Shown here: piece by piece, positions 40,464 to 49,313 of the stretch
Numbering within the stretch: position 1 is the first letter of the stretch
How the letters are laid out: every line of letters begins with the position of its first letter
Assembly (NCBI GenBank): GCA_964519985.1
Contig: CAZFMF010000004.1
Coordinates: 79,839-143,838 of the forward strand
DNA: 64,000 nucleotides
Reading direction: 5' to 3'
From: JAIEOG01 sp964519985
Lineage (GTDB): Bacteria > Bdellovibrionota > FAC87 > UBA2466
Notes under the pieces: model-generated
Told to the model about the DNA's origin: nothing
What the model saw: only the letters and a program-made list of their open reading frames with translations
Databases searched by the model: none
Position numbers and translations under genes: made by a program

Positions 40464-42724
40464 GCAGCCTTGGGCTTCGACGGTAGCGGTTTCGCCGGCG
40501 CGTCTTGCTCTTCTTCCTCTTGCGGTTCCGGCGCCCCGGCCAAAAGCGCATCACGCATTTCGGCCTGGGCATCGGATTCAAAATCTTCGGGCTTCGGCGG
40601 CGGCGGCGGGGTCGCCTTCTTCGCGGCCGGTTTAAAGCCACCCGGTGGTTGCTTCGGTGGCGGAGACTTTGTCACCGCGACGGCCGGAGCCGAGACCGCG
40701 GGCGCATCCTCCGTCCCATTGACCAGCCCCACGGGTTCGGCCGGGCGGGCTTTCGGCGTAACCGCTTGGACCGGAGCCGCGCGCTGATTCCAGCGGAATA
40801 GTACGAAGGTAATGTCGTCTTCCTGCACTGCGCCCGCAATGTGCTCATCCACCTCTTGGGTGATCTTGAGCTTAATGCGGCCGAGGGGAAGTCCTTCCCC
40901 GCCTCCGAATGACTTCTTCAGGGCGCGCTCGCCGAAATCCTTACCTTCCTCGCTCTTCGCCTCCGAGATACCGTCGGTATAAAGTAGAACAGTATCGCCG
41001 ACTTCCAGTTGGTCCCTTTCTACCGTGTAAGTCGCCTCGGGGCTGAAACCCAGGCGTTCCCCGCGGGAGAAAAGGATATCCACCTTTGCCTTGCGCTTCT
41101 TATCGGAGGATTCGTCCTCGAGTTTTACCGATCCCGCCCGCAGGCACATCGGCGATTCGTGCCCGGCGTTGGCGAAGAGCAGTTCGCCGGTCTCTAGGTT
41201 TAGCTGCACGATGCACATGGTCATCAGCAGTTTCCCGCGGCAGGCGCTGTAGATGATTTTGTTCATCTCGGAAAGCAACTGTTCCGGGGGCAGGGCGGCG
41301 TCCGCATGCACGGAGCTCAGGGTGGCAAAGCAGCTTTTGGCCACCGCGGTCACGATCGCGGCGGGGGCTCCGTGGCCGGTGGCGTCGCCAATAAACACCG
41401 TGACGAGGTTGCCCGTGATCCGCGCATCCCAGTAATCACCGCCGCACTCGGTCGCAGCGACGTAATGCGAATCCATTTCAATGGCGTTGGATTGCACGTT
41501 GGGAGGGGTCAAAAGGGTGGATTGGACCAGGCGCGCTGTTTCCAATTCATCTTCCAGACGGGCCTTTTCGGTGCTTTCCTCGATGAGCGATTTGATCTGA
41601 TTCGCCATCCACTGGAAAGAACGCGCTACGCTTTGGATTTCGTCGTTAGAACGTACCGCAAGCTTGATGTTTAAGTTCCCGGCGCCGAGCTGCTCCGCCG
41701 CGAAACGCAGCTTCTGAATATTCGTCGTTAATCCGGAGGCGAAGAAAATACTAAACACCGTGGAGGCGGCGAGAATGATCAAAGCCAAGAGGAACGACTT
41801 TTCGATCAGGGTTTTGATCGCTAGGAAGGCTTCCGCTTTACGAATCTGCGAGATCGCAAAGACGTTCTTGAAGCCGGTCTCGGACATGTTGCAAAGGTAC
41901 TCTTCGCCGTCCACTTCCAATTCGAGACTCTCGCGCGTGAACTTTTTTTCTTTCAACTTTTCGACAATGGGGTGCGGGAAGGCGGACCGGGCGTAGGCCA
42001 CCGTCGATTTCACGTTGGGATGACTGAGCACGGAACCCTTGTCGAAGAGCAGGAAAATTTCGGTCAGTTCGGATTGGGCCAGCACGCGCATCAAGAACTT
42101 TTGTGAGAAATCGACGACGATAAAAAGCTCTTTAGAACTGTCGTTCATGAAGTTCGCGCCGAGTACAAACGTCAGAATCGGAAGGTCAGTCGCTACCCCG
42201 TTGGGGCCCTTGAAGTGCATCGAACGGTTGACCAGGTCCACGCCTTGGGTCTTGTCGATATTGCGCAAGGATACCGGACTCACTTCGTTGATCCGCTTGA
42301 GAATATCGGGAGTGAGTTTTTGCTTTTCGACGAAGGTCTGGTTGGTGAATTCTTTCAGGACGGTGAAGTTTTGTTCGTCGGTACGACGGAAAAAAGTCAC
42401 TCCGATCAATTCTTCCACGAGGGTGGGCGACAAGCCCTGAAACGGATCGAGTTGCTCGGAGCCCGACATGTAAACGCGGGGGATGAACGTCTGCAATTCT
42501 TCGAGGCGACTCTTGAGTTCGAGCTTGATGTCGCTCGTCGCCGCTTTCAACAAGGTGCGGTTCGAGTCCATAATGAAAAGCTTCTTATCCTCGGAAAAGG
42601 TCTGCTGCGCGACGTAGAGGAAAACGGAGAGGGCGGAGAGCAACACCAAGAGCATCACGCTCAGAAACTTGTACTTCAAAGGTATGGTGACGGTTCCGGC
42701 CAAAAGAATCTCCCCAATGCTCAT
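40460..42724 (-). CDS. Membrane SpoIIE-type PP2C phosphatase with HAMP
   Basis: The 754-residue protein has a membrane segment (KFLSVMLLVLLSALSVFLYVA), a ~270-residue extracytoplasmic sensor region, a second segment (FLLALIILAASTVFSIFFASG) and a HAMP linker. The PP2C core has FIGDATGHGAPAAIV (metal site), AGHESP and LYTDGISEAKSE. A Pro/Ala/Lys-rich tail of ~130 residues follows. It should dephosphorylate the STAS protein in response to an outside signal. The open frame extends far upstream, but I start at MSIGEILLAG because the rest lies under the divergent oxidoreductase gene. Confidence 0.9.
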   Translation of the reverse strand: MSIGEILLAGTVTIPLKYKFLSVMLLVLLSALSVFLYVAQQTFSEDKKLFIMDSNRTLLKAATSDIKLELKSRLEELQTFIPRVYMSGSEQLDPFQGLSPTLVEELIGVTFFRRTDEQNFTVLKEFTNQTFVEKQKLTPDILKRINEVSPVSLRNIDKTQGVDLVNRSMHFKGPNGVATDLPILTFVLGANFMNDSSKELFIVVDFSQKFLMRVLAQSELTEIFLLFDKGSVLSHPNVKSTVAYARSAFPHPIVEKLKEKKFTRESLELEVDGEEYLCNMSETGFKNVFAISQIRKAEAFLAIKTLIEKSFLLALIILAASTVFSIFFASGLTTNIQKLRFAAEQLGAGNLNIKLAVRSNDEIQSVARSFQWMANQIKSLIEESTEKARLEDELETARLVQSTLLTPPNVQSNAIEMDSHYVAATECGGDYWDARITGNLVTVFIGDATGHGAPAAIVTAVAKSCFATLSSVHADAALPPEQLLSEMNKIIYSACRGKLLMTMCIVQLNLETGELLFANAGHESPMCLRAGSVKLEDESSDKKRKAKVDILFSRGERLGFSPEATYTVERDQLEVGDTVLLYTDGISEAKSEEGKDFGERALKKSFGGGEGLPLGRIKLKITQEVDEHIAGAVQEDDITFVLFRWNQRAAPVQAVTPKARPAEPVGLVNGTEDAPAVSAPAVAVTKSPPPKQPPGGFKPAAKKATPPPPPKPEDFESDAQAEMRDALLAGAPEPQEEEEQDAPAKPLPSKPKAA

Positions 42725-42757
42725 CGGCGGAAATTCACGGGAACTTGAAATTCGGAT

Positions 42758-42786
42758 TAAAAACCGAGCGCTTAGCGCGTTTTTTG
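42758..42786. terminator. Small symmetrical hairpin between divergent genes
   Basis: GCGCT-T-AGCGC is flanked by AAAAAC on one side and GTTTTTT on the other. It sits between divergent starts, so it may be an operator or may stop read-through rather than end a known transcript. Confidence 0.3.
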
Positions 42787-42874
42787 TGGCGCATCGAGTC
42801 GAGCGGGGAGGATAGGACAGGTTCGCCCAATCTGGTGTAAACTCTTCATCACACCGAACATTTTGGAGAGCCGA

Positions 42875-43981
42875 ATGTCTCGACTGCGATTCGCGTTGGT
42901 GGGTTGTGGAAGGGTTTGTCAGAAACACTTGGATTCGCTCGTCGGCAATCCGGCGGCTGAACTCGTGGCGGTTTGCGATACGGTGCTCGAAAAGGCACAG
43001 CGCGTCGCCACCGCCCATGGCGTGAAGGCCTATTCCAACTATGACGAGATGTTGACGCAGGAGAAGGTGGACGTGGTTTCCATTCTCACCCCGAGTGGAC
43101 TCCACGCCTTTCACACCATCGACATCGTCACCAAGTATCGGGTTCACATCATTTGCGAAAAGCCGATGGCCTTGCGCCTGTCCGACGCGGACCGGATGAT
43201 CGAAGCCTGCGATTTGGCCGGAGTGCGTCTGTTCGTCGTGAAGCAGAATCGGTATAACTTGCCGGTGCAGAAATTGCGCGAGGCCATCGACCAGAATCGT
43301 TTGGGACAAATCGTCATGGGGACGGTGCGGGTGCGTTGGTGTCGTCCGCAAGCGTACTACGATTCCGATGCGTGGCGCGGGACGTGGGAGCTGGACGGCG
43401 GAGTGCTTTCCAATCAAGCATCGCACCACGTCGATCTTTTGGAGTGGATCCTGGGAGAACCGGTTTCGGTGATGGCCAAGACGGGGACTTACCTCGTTGA
43501 TATCGAGGCCGACGACACCGCGGCCGCGATCATCAAGTTTCGCAGTGGGGCCCTGGGGATCGTGGAAGCGACAACCGCGGCGCGGCCGTTCGACCTCGAA
43601 GGGTCCCTTTCGATTCTGGCCGAAAAAGGCAGCGTGGTGATCGGCGGATTCTCCGTCAATCGCATGGAGGCGTGGAACCTAGCCGACGAAACCGTCGAAC
43701 AGCGAGCCGCCGTTCTAAGAGAATTTTCCGAAACGCCGCCGAATGTCTATGGCTTTGGCCACAAGCGATATTATTCCGAAGTGATCGAAGTCTTACGGAC
43801 CAATCGCCGCGCTTTAGTCGACGGACTCGAAGGGCGCAAATCGTTGGAACTCATCAACGCGATCTACGAATCCTCCGAGACCGGGAAGGAAGTTTTCCTT
43901 CGCTTCGAACCCCGGCGTTCCAAGCTCGGCATGCCGAAGGACGAGGCCCCCCGTCCGAAGATTCGCCGACCAACGATTTGA
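42875..43981 (+). CDS. Gfo/Idh/MocA-family oxidoreductase
   Basis: The 368-residue NAD(P)-dependent sugar dehydrogenase-type enzyme has the Rossmann motif ALVGCGRVCQKHLDSL at its N-terminus, CEKPMALRLSDAD with the catalytic-region lysine, and GGVLSNQASHHVDLLEWILG typical of the WbpB-like group acting on UDP-sugars. Downstream the C-terminus ends in a basic tail. GGAGAG precedes the ATG at 42875. No other surface-sugar genes are adjacent, so the substrate is unknown. Confidence 0.88.
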   Translation: MSRLRFALVGCGRVCQKHLDSLVGNPAAELVAVCDTVLEKAQRVATAHGVKAYSNYDEMLTQEKVDVVSILTPSGLHAFHTIDIVTKYRVHIICEKPMALRLSDADRMIEACDLAGVRLFVVKQNRYNLPVQKLREAIDQNRLGQIVMGTVRVRWCRPQAYYDSDAWRGTWELDGGVLSNQASHHVDLLEWILGEPVSVMAKTGTYLVDIEADDTAAAIIKFRSGALGIVEATTAARPFDLEGSLSILAEKGSVVIGGFSVNRMEAWNLADETVEQRAAVLREFSETPPNVYGFGHKRYYSEVIEVLRTNRRALVDGLEGRKSLELINAIYESSETGKEVFLRFEPRRSKLGMPKDEAPRPKIRRPTI

Positions 43982-43998
43982 ATCGTCAGCTCGGTAAT

Positions 43999-44316
43999 TC
44001 AATCCCCTACCTGCAGAAAGACCTGGCTCTTCTCGACGAAGATTCGGTGCATGCGCAATCCCCGCCGGCACGGTCCCGAGATAGGCTCGCCGGTATCAAG
44101 GTTAAACTTCGCCCCGTGCCACGGACAGGTGATGGTCGTCGGCGTGCGCACGCCTTCGGAGAGCGGTCCCGCCCGGTGCGGGCAGTAATCATCGAAGGCG
44201 ATCAACGTTCCGAGTCGGTTGATCACCAGGACGGGATGGGTCCCGACTTGGATCAACCGGGCGGTGCCCTCCGGAAACTCGGTCAATGCGCCAATGGCTT
44301 GGAACCCGTTTTCCAC
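43999..44316 (-). CDS. Rieske [2Fe-2S] ferredoxin-type protein
   Basis: The 105-residue protein contains the two cluster-binding motifs CPHRAGPL and CPWHGAKFN, 17 residues apart, as in NirD/BphF-type soluble Rieske proteins. There is no signal or anchor. It overlaps the 3' end of the DUF255 gene by 34 bases and is presumably co-transcribed. A partner oxygenase is not visible. Confidence 0.9.
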   Translation of the reverse strand: MENGFQAIGALTEFPEGTARLIQVGTHPVLVINRLGTLIAFDDYCPHRAGPLSEGVRTPTTITCPWHGAKFNLDTGEPISGPCRRGLRMHRIFVEKSQVFLQVGD

Positions 44317-46385
44317 TTCCCGAACTCCGCTTGAATCGCCGGCGTCCCTACGAGGGGAGCCAAGCAGGTTTGGTTTTCGCAGACGTAGAGCGTCGGTTCG
44401 CCCTTCTCGGCGCTTCGGTGTTCGAGCAAGGTGACGGGAGATTTCGCGGCGGGAAATGGCGCCGCCAGGGTACGGTGGGGCGCGAAAACCGCCCGCGCCT
44501 GCGAGAGCAGATCCTCGTAAGCGTCGGTATCGTTACCGGGAAAGAGCACCCACTCCTGCGAGGGCTGCAATGCCAAATCCAAAGCGATCAACATTTGCGT
44601 CACGCCGGTGGGGATCTGCTTCAAATACGGCTCCATCTCCTGAAGCGCGGCGCGCGCGACATCCTCGTACTGAGACTTGCCGGTGAGGCGGGACAGCTTC
44701 AGCAGGGCGGTGACCGCGACCGACTGCCCGGCTGGTGTCGCACCGTCTTGGATTTCCTTTGGGCGGGTGATCAATGTTTCGTGATCGGCGCCGGTGAAAT
44801 AGAAAGCCTGTTCCTTGGCATCCCAAAACTGTTCCAAAAGCCCATCCGCGACATCTAACGCCGCCGTCACCCACTGCGGATCGAAATCACTTTCGTAAAG
44901 ATGGAGTAGGCCGTTGAGCAGGAAGGCGTAGTCGTCGAGGTAACCGTTGAAGCGGGTCACGCCATCTTTGCGCGCATGCAAAAAGCGCGGTTTGCCGGAA
45001 GCCAATGTTTGCGGGGGTTGAAACGCCTTCAGAAGGAAGCGTGCGCAGTTTTGCGCGGCTTCCAGATAACGCCCATCGCCGACGACTTGGTGACCCAGCG
45101 CGAAGGCAGACAGCGCAAGCCCATTCCAAGAAAGCAGAATCTTTTCGTCGCGCGCGGGGGCCACACGTTTGGCCCGTTCGCTATAGAGTTTCCGGCGTGC
45201 GGTCGCCAGCTGGTCTTCGAGGGCGCTCTCGTCGATACCCAACTCCGATGCCACTTCGGTTGTCGATCGGGTGACGCGCGGAATGCTGACCCCCTCCCAG
45301 TTGCCGCCGGATTCGATGTCATAGGCTCGGCAGAAGGCTTCACCCAATTCCTCACCCAGGATTTTCAGAACCTCATCGCGTTTCCAGACGTAGAACTTTC
45401 CTTCCACGCCCTCACTATCGGCGTCCTGGGTGCTAAAAAAGCCGCCCTCCGGCGAACGCATTTCGCGCAGCAGGTAGTCGAGGGTATTCGCCGCTACGCG
45501 GGCATAAGCGGGTTGGCCCGTGGCCAAGTGCGCTTCTAGGTAGAGCTCCGTCAGTAGCGCATTGTCATAGAGCATTTTTTCGAAGTGGGGGGCGAGCCAC
45601 TCGGCATCGGTAGAGTACCGATGAAATCCACCGCCCAACTGATCGCGAATCCCGCCGCGGGCCAGACAATCGAGCGTGAACGTGGTGGTCTTCAGCGCGG
45701 TGGCGTCTCCGGTGCGTTTCCAATGCCGCAAGAGCACGCGAAACGCCATCGAGTGGAAAAACTTCGGCGCCGAGCCGAGCCCACCGAACTGGGTATCGAA
45801 GCTGCGCAGAATCGCAGTAACCGCGTCATCGAGCAAATCGAGGGACAATCCAGTCCCCCGGGTGGGACCGGTGCCTTGCATGTCCTTCAGCGCCTGCGTG
45901 AGGCGATGGGCATTTTCGATCACGTCTTGGGGCTTCGTGGCCCACGCCTGGGAAATCGCGGCGAGGATTTTTTTGAATGCCGGCATCCCGTGGCGATCTT
46001 CGGGGGGAAAGTAAGTCCCACCGTAGAAAGGTTGCATCTGCGGCGTGAGGAAAACGGAGAGCGGCCAACCCCCGTGTTGGGTCAATGCTTGCACCGCCCC
46101 CATATAAATGTGGTCGAGATCGGGGCGTTCTTCGCGATCCACTTTGATACTGATGAAGTCGCGGTTTAAGATCTGGGCTGTGTCCACATCCTCAAAGCTC
46201 TCCCGCTCCATCACGTGGCACCAGTGGCAGGCGGAATAGCCGATCGAGAGAAAAATCGGTTTCTTTTCTCGGCGGGCCTTGTCTAAAGCTTCGGTTCCCC
46301 AGGGATACCAGTCGACGGGATTGTGGGCATGCTGTCGCAGGTACGGGCTCGACTCTTTTTCCAATCGATTGGGTTTTGTGCTCAT
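44283..46385 (-). CDS. DUF255 thioredoxin-domain protein (YyaL/SSP411 family)
   Basis: The 700-residue protein begins NRLEKESSPYLRQHAHNPVDW, followed by the thioredoxin-like part with CHWCHVMERESF and YFPPEDRHGMPAF. An (alpha/alpha)6-type C-terminal half with DQLGGGFHRYSTDAEW and DADSEGVEGKFYVW follows. Size and motifs match the widespread YyaL family, whose biochemical role is not settled. The gene is divergent from an outer-membrane-protein gene. Confidence 0.93.
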   Translation of the reverse strand: MSTKPNRLEKESSPYLRQHAHNPVDWYPWGTEALDKARREKKPIFLSIGYSACHWCHVMERESFEDVDTAQILNRDFISIKVDREERPDLDHIYMGAVQALTQHGGWPLSVFLTPQMQPFYGGTYFPPEDRHGMPAFKKILAAISQAWATKPQDVIENAHRLTQALKDMQGTGPTRGTGLSLDLLDDAVTAILRSFDTQFGGLGSAPKFFHSMAFRVLLRHWKRTGDATALKTTTFTLDCLARGGIRDQLGGGFHRYSTDAEWLAPHFEKMLYDNALLTELYLEAHLATGQPAYARVAANTLDYLLREMRSPEGGFFSTQDADSEGVEGKFYVWKRDEVLKILGEELGEAFCRAYDIESGGNWEGVSIPRVTRSTTEVASELGIDESALEDQLATARRKLYSERAKRVAPARDEKILLSWNGLALSAFALGHQVVGDGRYLEAAQNCARFLLKAFQPPQTLASGKPRFLHARKDGVTRFNGYLDDYAFLLNGLLHLYESDFDPQWVTAALDVADGLLEQFWDAKEQAFYFTGADHETLITRPKEIQDGATPAGQSVAVTALLKLSRLTGKSQYEDVARAALQEMEPYLKQIPTGVTQMLIALDLALQPSQEWVLFPGNDTDAYEDLLSQARAVFAPHRTLAAPFPAAKSPVTLLEHRSAEKGEPTLYVCENQTCLAPLVGTPAIQAEFGKWKTGSKPLAH

Positions 46386-46467
46386 TCCCCCTTCTCTAAT
46401 GGCATTGGAAAGGGGGGTCCAGAGAAAAATGGCAGAAAATCAACTACTTGGTCTACGGCTGGGCTTA

Positions 46468-46496
46468 TTGCGAAAAAATGGGGGGCGTGTTATATG
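46468..46496 (+). promoter_or_regulatory. Promoter of the predicted outer-membrane protein gene
   Basis: TTGCGA and TATATG are separated by 17 bases, with the ATG 39 bases beyond. The leader contains TAGGGGAG as ribosome site. Confidence 0.5.
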
Positions 46497-46535
46497 CCGC
46501 AATGTGTCGAAACGTCTGAAGGCTTTAGGGGAGTT

Positions 46536-47441
46536 ATGAAGCAGTTATTGATACTTGGTTTTCTAGTCGGGTTGGGAACCCAACCGGCTTTTTCCGAACC
46601 ATTGGACGAGGCGGGCGATGAATTCGCGCCGCCGGTACCGGAGCTTTCGGCCAATGCGCCGACACCGGCTTTCTCACCGAAGTTCACGGGGATGATCGAA
46701 TTGCGGCCGTCTTGGAACCCGGCCGGAAATGACTTTCACACGGAGAACACCCTCGACCTCGGCTACAACTTCTCGCCGAATTTCTCGATGGATTATAACC
46801 AATACATTAACACTAACCTTTCTAAGGCCAACACCGCGGGAATCGGTGTCGATCCGCAGGATGGTTTCTTGCGGGCGCGTTTCAAGAACGTGTGGCAGAA
46901 CGTCAAAAAAGACCTGACGATCGAAATCGAAGAGCGCTTGTACATGCCGACCCAGGCTTCGAAACGAGATGTGGGCATGATTGTCGCGTTGCGTAATTAC
47001 ATGACCGTGATCAAGCAATTCACGCCTAAGTTTTCGCTGATCGTGCAGGAGATTCCGATCATTTACGGATTCGACCGCTCCGGGACTACCAAGGTCGAGC
47101 CGCCCGCCAAGGTGGGGGATCCGGCCAAGGTGACCCACACGCCGAATGCGGCCTTTGAAAATCGTCTCTACTTGATCGCGAGCTACGATATCACCCCGAC
47201 GGTGAACTTCTCCTTCCCATTGATGCTCTGGGCCACGGCGCAGCGCCGCTTTGGTCCTACCGCGGTGAGTCCTTCGGCCTCGCGTTGGGCTTACATGGCG
47301 ATGATTTGGCCGGAGTTGAACGTGGCCGTCGGACCGCAGACCTTTGTCGGCGTGTCGTATTACAGCGGCAACTTCCTGGATGGCTTTAAAAAGGGCCTGA
47401 GTGATGGCGTGACGCAGCTCATTCTGCGTCAAACCTTGTAA
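46536..47441 (+). CDS. Predicted outer-membrane beta-barrel protein
   Basis: The 301-residue product has a signal peptide (MKQLLILGFLVGLGTQPAFS) and then alternating amphipathic strands (FTGMIELRPSWNPAG, LDLGYNFSPNFSMDYNQYI, LTIEIEERLYMPT) with aromatic girdles, as in small porin-like barrels. The last strand ends TQLILRQTL rather than in Phe. The ATG was chosen for the signal peptide and the GGGGAG site. No family name is certain. It is followed by a strong terminator. Confidence 0.72.
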   Translation: MKQLLILGFLVGLGTQPAFSEPLDEAGDEFAPPVPELSANAPTPAFSPKFTGMIELRPSWNPAGNDFHTENTLDLGYNFSPNFSMDYNQYINTNLSKANTAGIGVDPQDGFLRARFKNVWQNVKKDLTIEIEERLYMPTQASKRDVGMIVALRNYMTVIKQFTPKFSLIVQEIPIIYGFDRSGTTKVEPPAKVGDPAKVTHTPNAAFENRLYLIASYDITPTVNFSFPLMLWATAQRRFGPTAVSPSASRWAYMAMIWPELNVAVGPQTFVGVSYYSGNFLDGFKKGLSDGVTQLILRQTL

Positions 47442-47475
47442 TCTCCGATTCGTCTGCTTAGACGGTTGGATTGGA

Positions 47476-47510
47476 CCCCGCTGCGTTTAGACGCAGCGGG
47501 GTTCTTAGTT
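47476..47510 (+). terminator. Intrinsic terminator after the outer-membrane protein gene
   Basis: CCCCGCTGCGT, loop TTAG and the exact inverse arm (47476-47501) are followed by a T-rich run TTCTTAGTT. The promoter of the next gene is embedded in it. Confidence 0.82.
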
Positions 47511-47516
47511 TAAAAT
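47488..47516 (+). promoter_or_regulatory. Promoter embedded in the terminator, before the HEAT-like gene
   Basis: TAGACG in the terminator loop and stem and TAAAAT at 47511 are 17 bases apart. The -10 ends seven bases before the ATG at 47524, so the transcript would be leaderless. Confidence 0.4.
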
Positions 47517-47523
47517 AGAAAGC

Positions 47524-48690
47524 ATGCGAACCATTCTCGGCATGCTTTTTCTTTCGACGGCTTTCGTGTGGGCGGCGGACAAAGACACGCTGCCTCTGCA
47601 AAAAAAAACCGAAAATCCGACGCCGGCCAATCAATCCATCGTAGCGCCGAAGAAGGGCGCTTCGGAAACGGGTAAAGAAAGCACTCCGCTACCGGAAAAC
47701 AAACCTTACGTGGCTTCCGTCGGTATTTACGGCAGTACGCGACTCAATGAAGTCACGCTCAAGGAATTTCTGGGAAAAGAGCTGGATACTTGGATCGCCA
47801 AAGGCTTGGCCGCCGATCCCTCCGCACTCGATCTCGAAAAGAAATTCGTCGCCAAAATCAAAAAGAAATACGGATTCCCTTTCGTCGAATGGAGCATCAT
47901 TCAATACTTTGAACCGGCTCAGCTGGCCCTCCATCTCACCTTGGATGTGGTGGAAAACCAGGACGTCGCCCGTCGGATGCCCTTTACCGATCCCCCGAAG
48001 GACGAATTGGCCGACCCGGGAGGGCTGCTGAAAGAGTGGAACGATTACGAAAACACGGCGTTGGATCTGGTGGAAAACGGTGAATTGGAGCCGGAGGCCC
48101 AGAAGTGCGCGGCCCTGCATTGTCCATTTGGTCATACGCACGCGAAGCTAAAAAAATACGAACCGATCTTCGTGAACGGGGCGAAGAAACATGCCGCGGA
48201 ATTGCTCGAGGTGCAAAAACGCGACAAACGCCCAGAGTTTCGCGCCGCCGCGACGTACGTATTGGCTTACTGGGTCGACCAGAAGAAGAGGGTCGTCGAG
48301 GCGATGATCGATCGGCTAAAGGATCCGGACGCGTTAGTGCGGAACAACGCTCTGCGCGTGCTCGGTGACATAGGCGAGTTCCACGCCGACACGCCCATTC
48401 CGATCGGACCGGTGCTACCCGCATTGGATTATCCCAAAGTCTCCGATCGCTCCAAGGCGCTCTACGTAACTTATTTGCTTTCGCTCAATTCCAGTCAGGC
48501 CCGCGATGAGCTGCTTAAGACTTCTGTCCCCACGCTGATTGCGCTGATGGAATGCAAGCAACCCGATCACCGCGAACTTGCTCACAATGTCCTGCGCAAG
48601 ATTTCGGGTAAGGACTTCTCCGACACCGATGCGCGCGCCTGGACGGCTTGGTTCCGCAAATTACCGGCCCGCGAAGTTTCCAAGAAATAG
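47524..48690 (+). CDS. Secreted HEAT-repeat-like protein
   Basis: The 388-residue product has a signal peptide (MRTILGMLFLSTAFVWA), a low-complexity linker, a central domain starting YVASVGIYGSTRLNEVTLKE that recalls a POTRA-like strand-helix unit, and C-terminal helical repeats (VEAMIDRLKDPDALVRNNAL) of HEAT type. The DPDALVRNNALRVLGDIG stretch is the best repeat. A periplasmic scaffold role is likely but unproven. No ribosome site is evident. Confidence 0.7.
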   Translation: MRTILGMLFLSTAFVWAADKDTLPLQKKTENPTPANQSIVAPKKGASETGKESTPLPENKPYVASVGIYGSTRLNEVTLKEFLGKELDTWIAKGLAADPSALDLEKKFVAKIKKKYGFPFVEWSIIQYFEPAQLALHLTLDVVENQDVARRMPFTDPPKDELADPGGLLKEWNDYENTALDLVENGELEPEAQKCAALHCPFGHTHAKLKKYEPIFVNGAKKHAAELLEVQKRDKRPEFRAAATYVLAYWVDQKKRVVEAMIDRLKDPDALVRNNALRVLGDIGEFHADTPIPIGPVLPALDYPKVSDRSKALYVTYLLSLNSSQARDELLKTSVPTLIALMECKQPDHRELAHNVLRKISGKDFSDTDARAWTAWFRKLPAREVSKK

Positions 48691-48706
48691 TGTTAGAACG
48701 GGAGGC

Positions 48707-49264
48707 ATGAAAAAAACGCTTCCGGCTCTCTTTCTATTTTTTCTACCCTTCGCGACGGCCTCCGCCGCTACTCTCGAAGGGGTCGAATTTCCCGAAACGT
48801 CCAAAGTCGCCAATCAAGCTCTTCTCTTGAACGGAGCGGGTTTGCGCACGGCGACCTGGTTCAACGTAAGAGTTTACGTGGCGGGCCTCTACGTCCCCAC
48901 CAAAGCAAAAACCGCCTCGGAAATCCTCGCGCAACCTTACCCAAAGCTGCTGCGCATGGTCTTTTTGCGCGACGTTGATGCCGAAGACATGCAAAAGGCC
49001 TGGAGCAAGACGTTTGAGTCCAATTGCGCGAAAGAGTGCGATGCCCTCCAAGCCCCCTTGAAACAGCTCCAGGGCATGATGCAATCGCTCAAGAAAGGCG
49101 ACCATCAAGTCTATACCTTCGAAAAGGATACGGTGCGGGTCTCCATCAACGGCCAGGAAAAAGGCAAACTGGCCGGCGAAAAGGTTTCCCAGTTCCTACT
49201 CTCGACTTGGCTCGGTGACCACCCACCTTCGGAAAGTCTCCGCAATGGACTCTTAGGGCTTTGA
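48707..49264 (+). CDS. Periplasmic chalcone-isomerase-like protein
   Basis: The 185-residue product has a signal peptide (MKKTLPALFLFFLPFATASA) and the chalcone-isomerase-like core: LEGVEFPETSKV, LLNGAGLRTATWFNVRVYVAGLYVP, LRMVFLRDVDAEDMQKAW. Bacterial members are not flavonoid enzymes and their role is unknown. A GGAGG site precedes the ATG, which lies 16 bases after the HEAT-like gene, so the two form a pair. Confidence 0.87.
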   Translation: MKKTLPALFLFFLPFATASAATLEGVEFPETSKVANQALLLNGAGLRTATWFNVRVYVAGLYVPTKAKTASEILAQPYPKLLRMVFLRDVDAEDMQKAWSKTFESNCAKECDALQAPLKQLQGMMQSLKKGDHQVYTFEKDTVRVSINGQEKGKLAGEKVSQFLLSTWLGDHPPSESLRNGLLGL

Positions 49265-49296
49265 CACTGCGGTGACAATTCCCCCACCCTAGCGGC

Positions 49297-49302
49297 TATA
49301 CT
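49297..49302 (+). promoter_or_regulatory. -10 box of the hem operon
   Basis: TATACT ends eleven bases before the hemA ATG. GACAAT, 17 bases upstream, could be a weak -35. No ribosome site lies between the -10 and the ATG, so the leader would be about five bases. Confidence 0.45.
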
Positions 49303-49313
49303 TTACAACACCT

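Noticed and set aside
42725..43429. Upstream extension of the SpoIIE-type phosphatase frame by ~235 codons
   Set aside because: It lies opposite the well-supported Gfo/Idh/MocA gene and has no membrane or domain pattern; the protein starts naturally at MSIGEILLAG with a membrane helix following.
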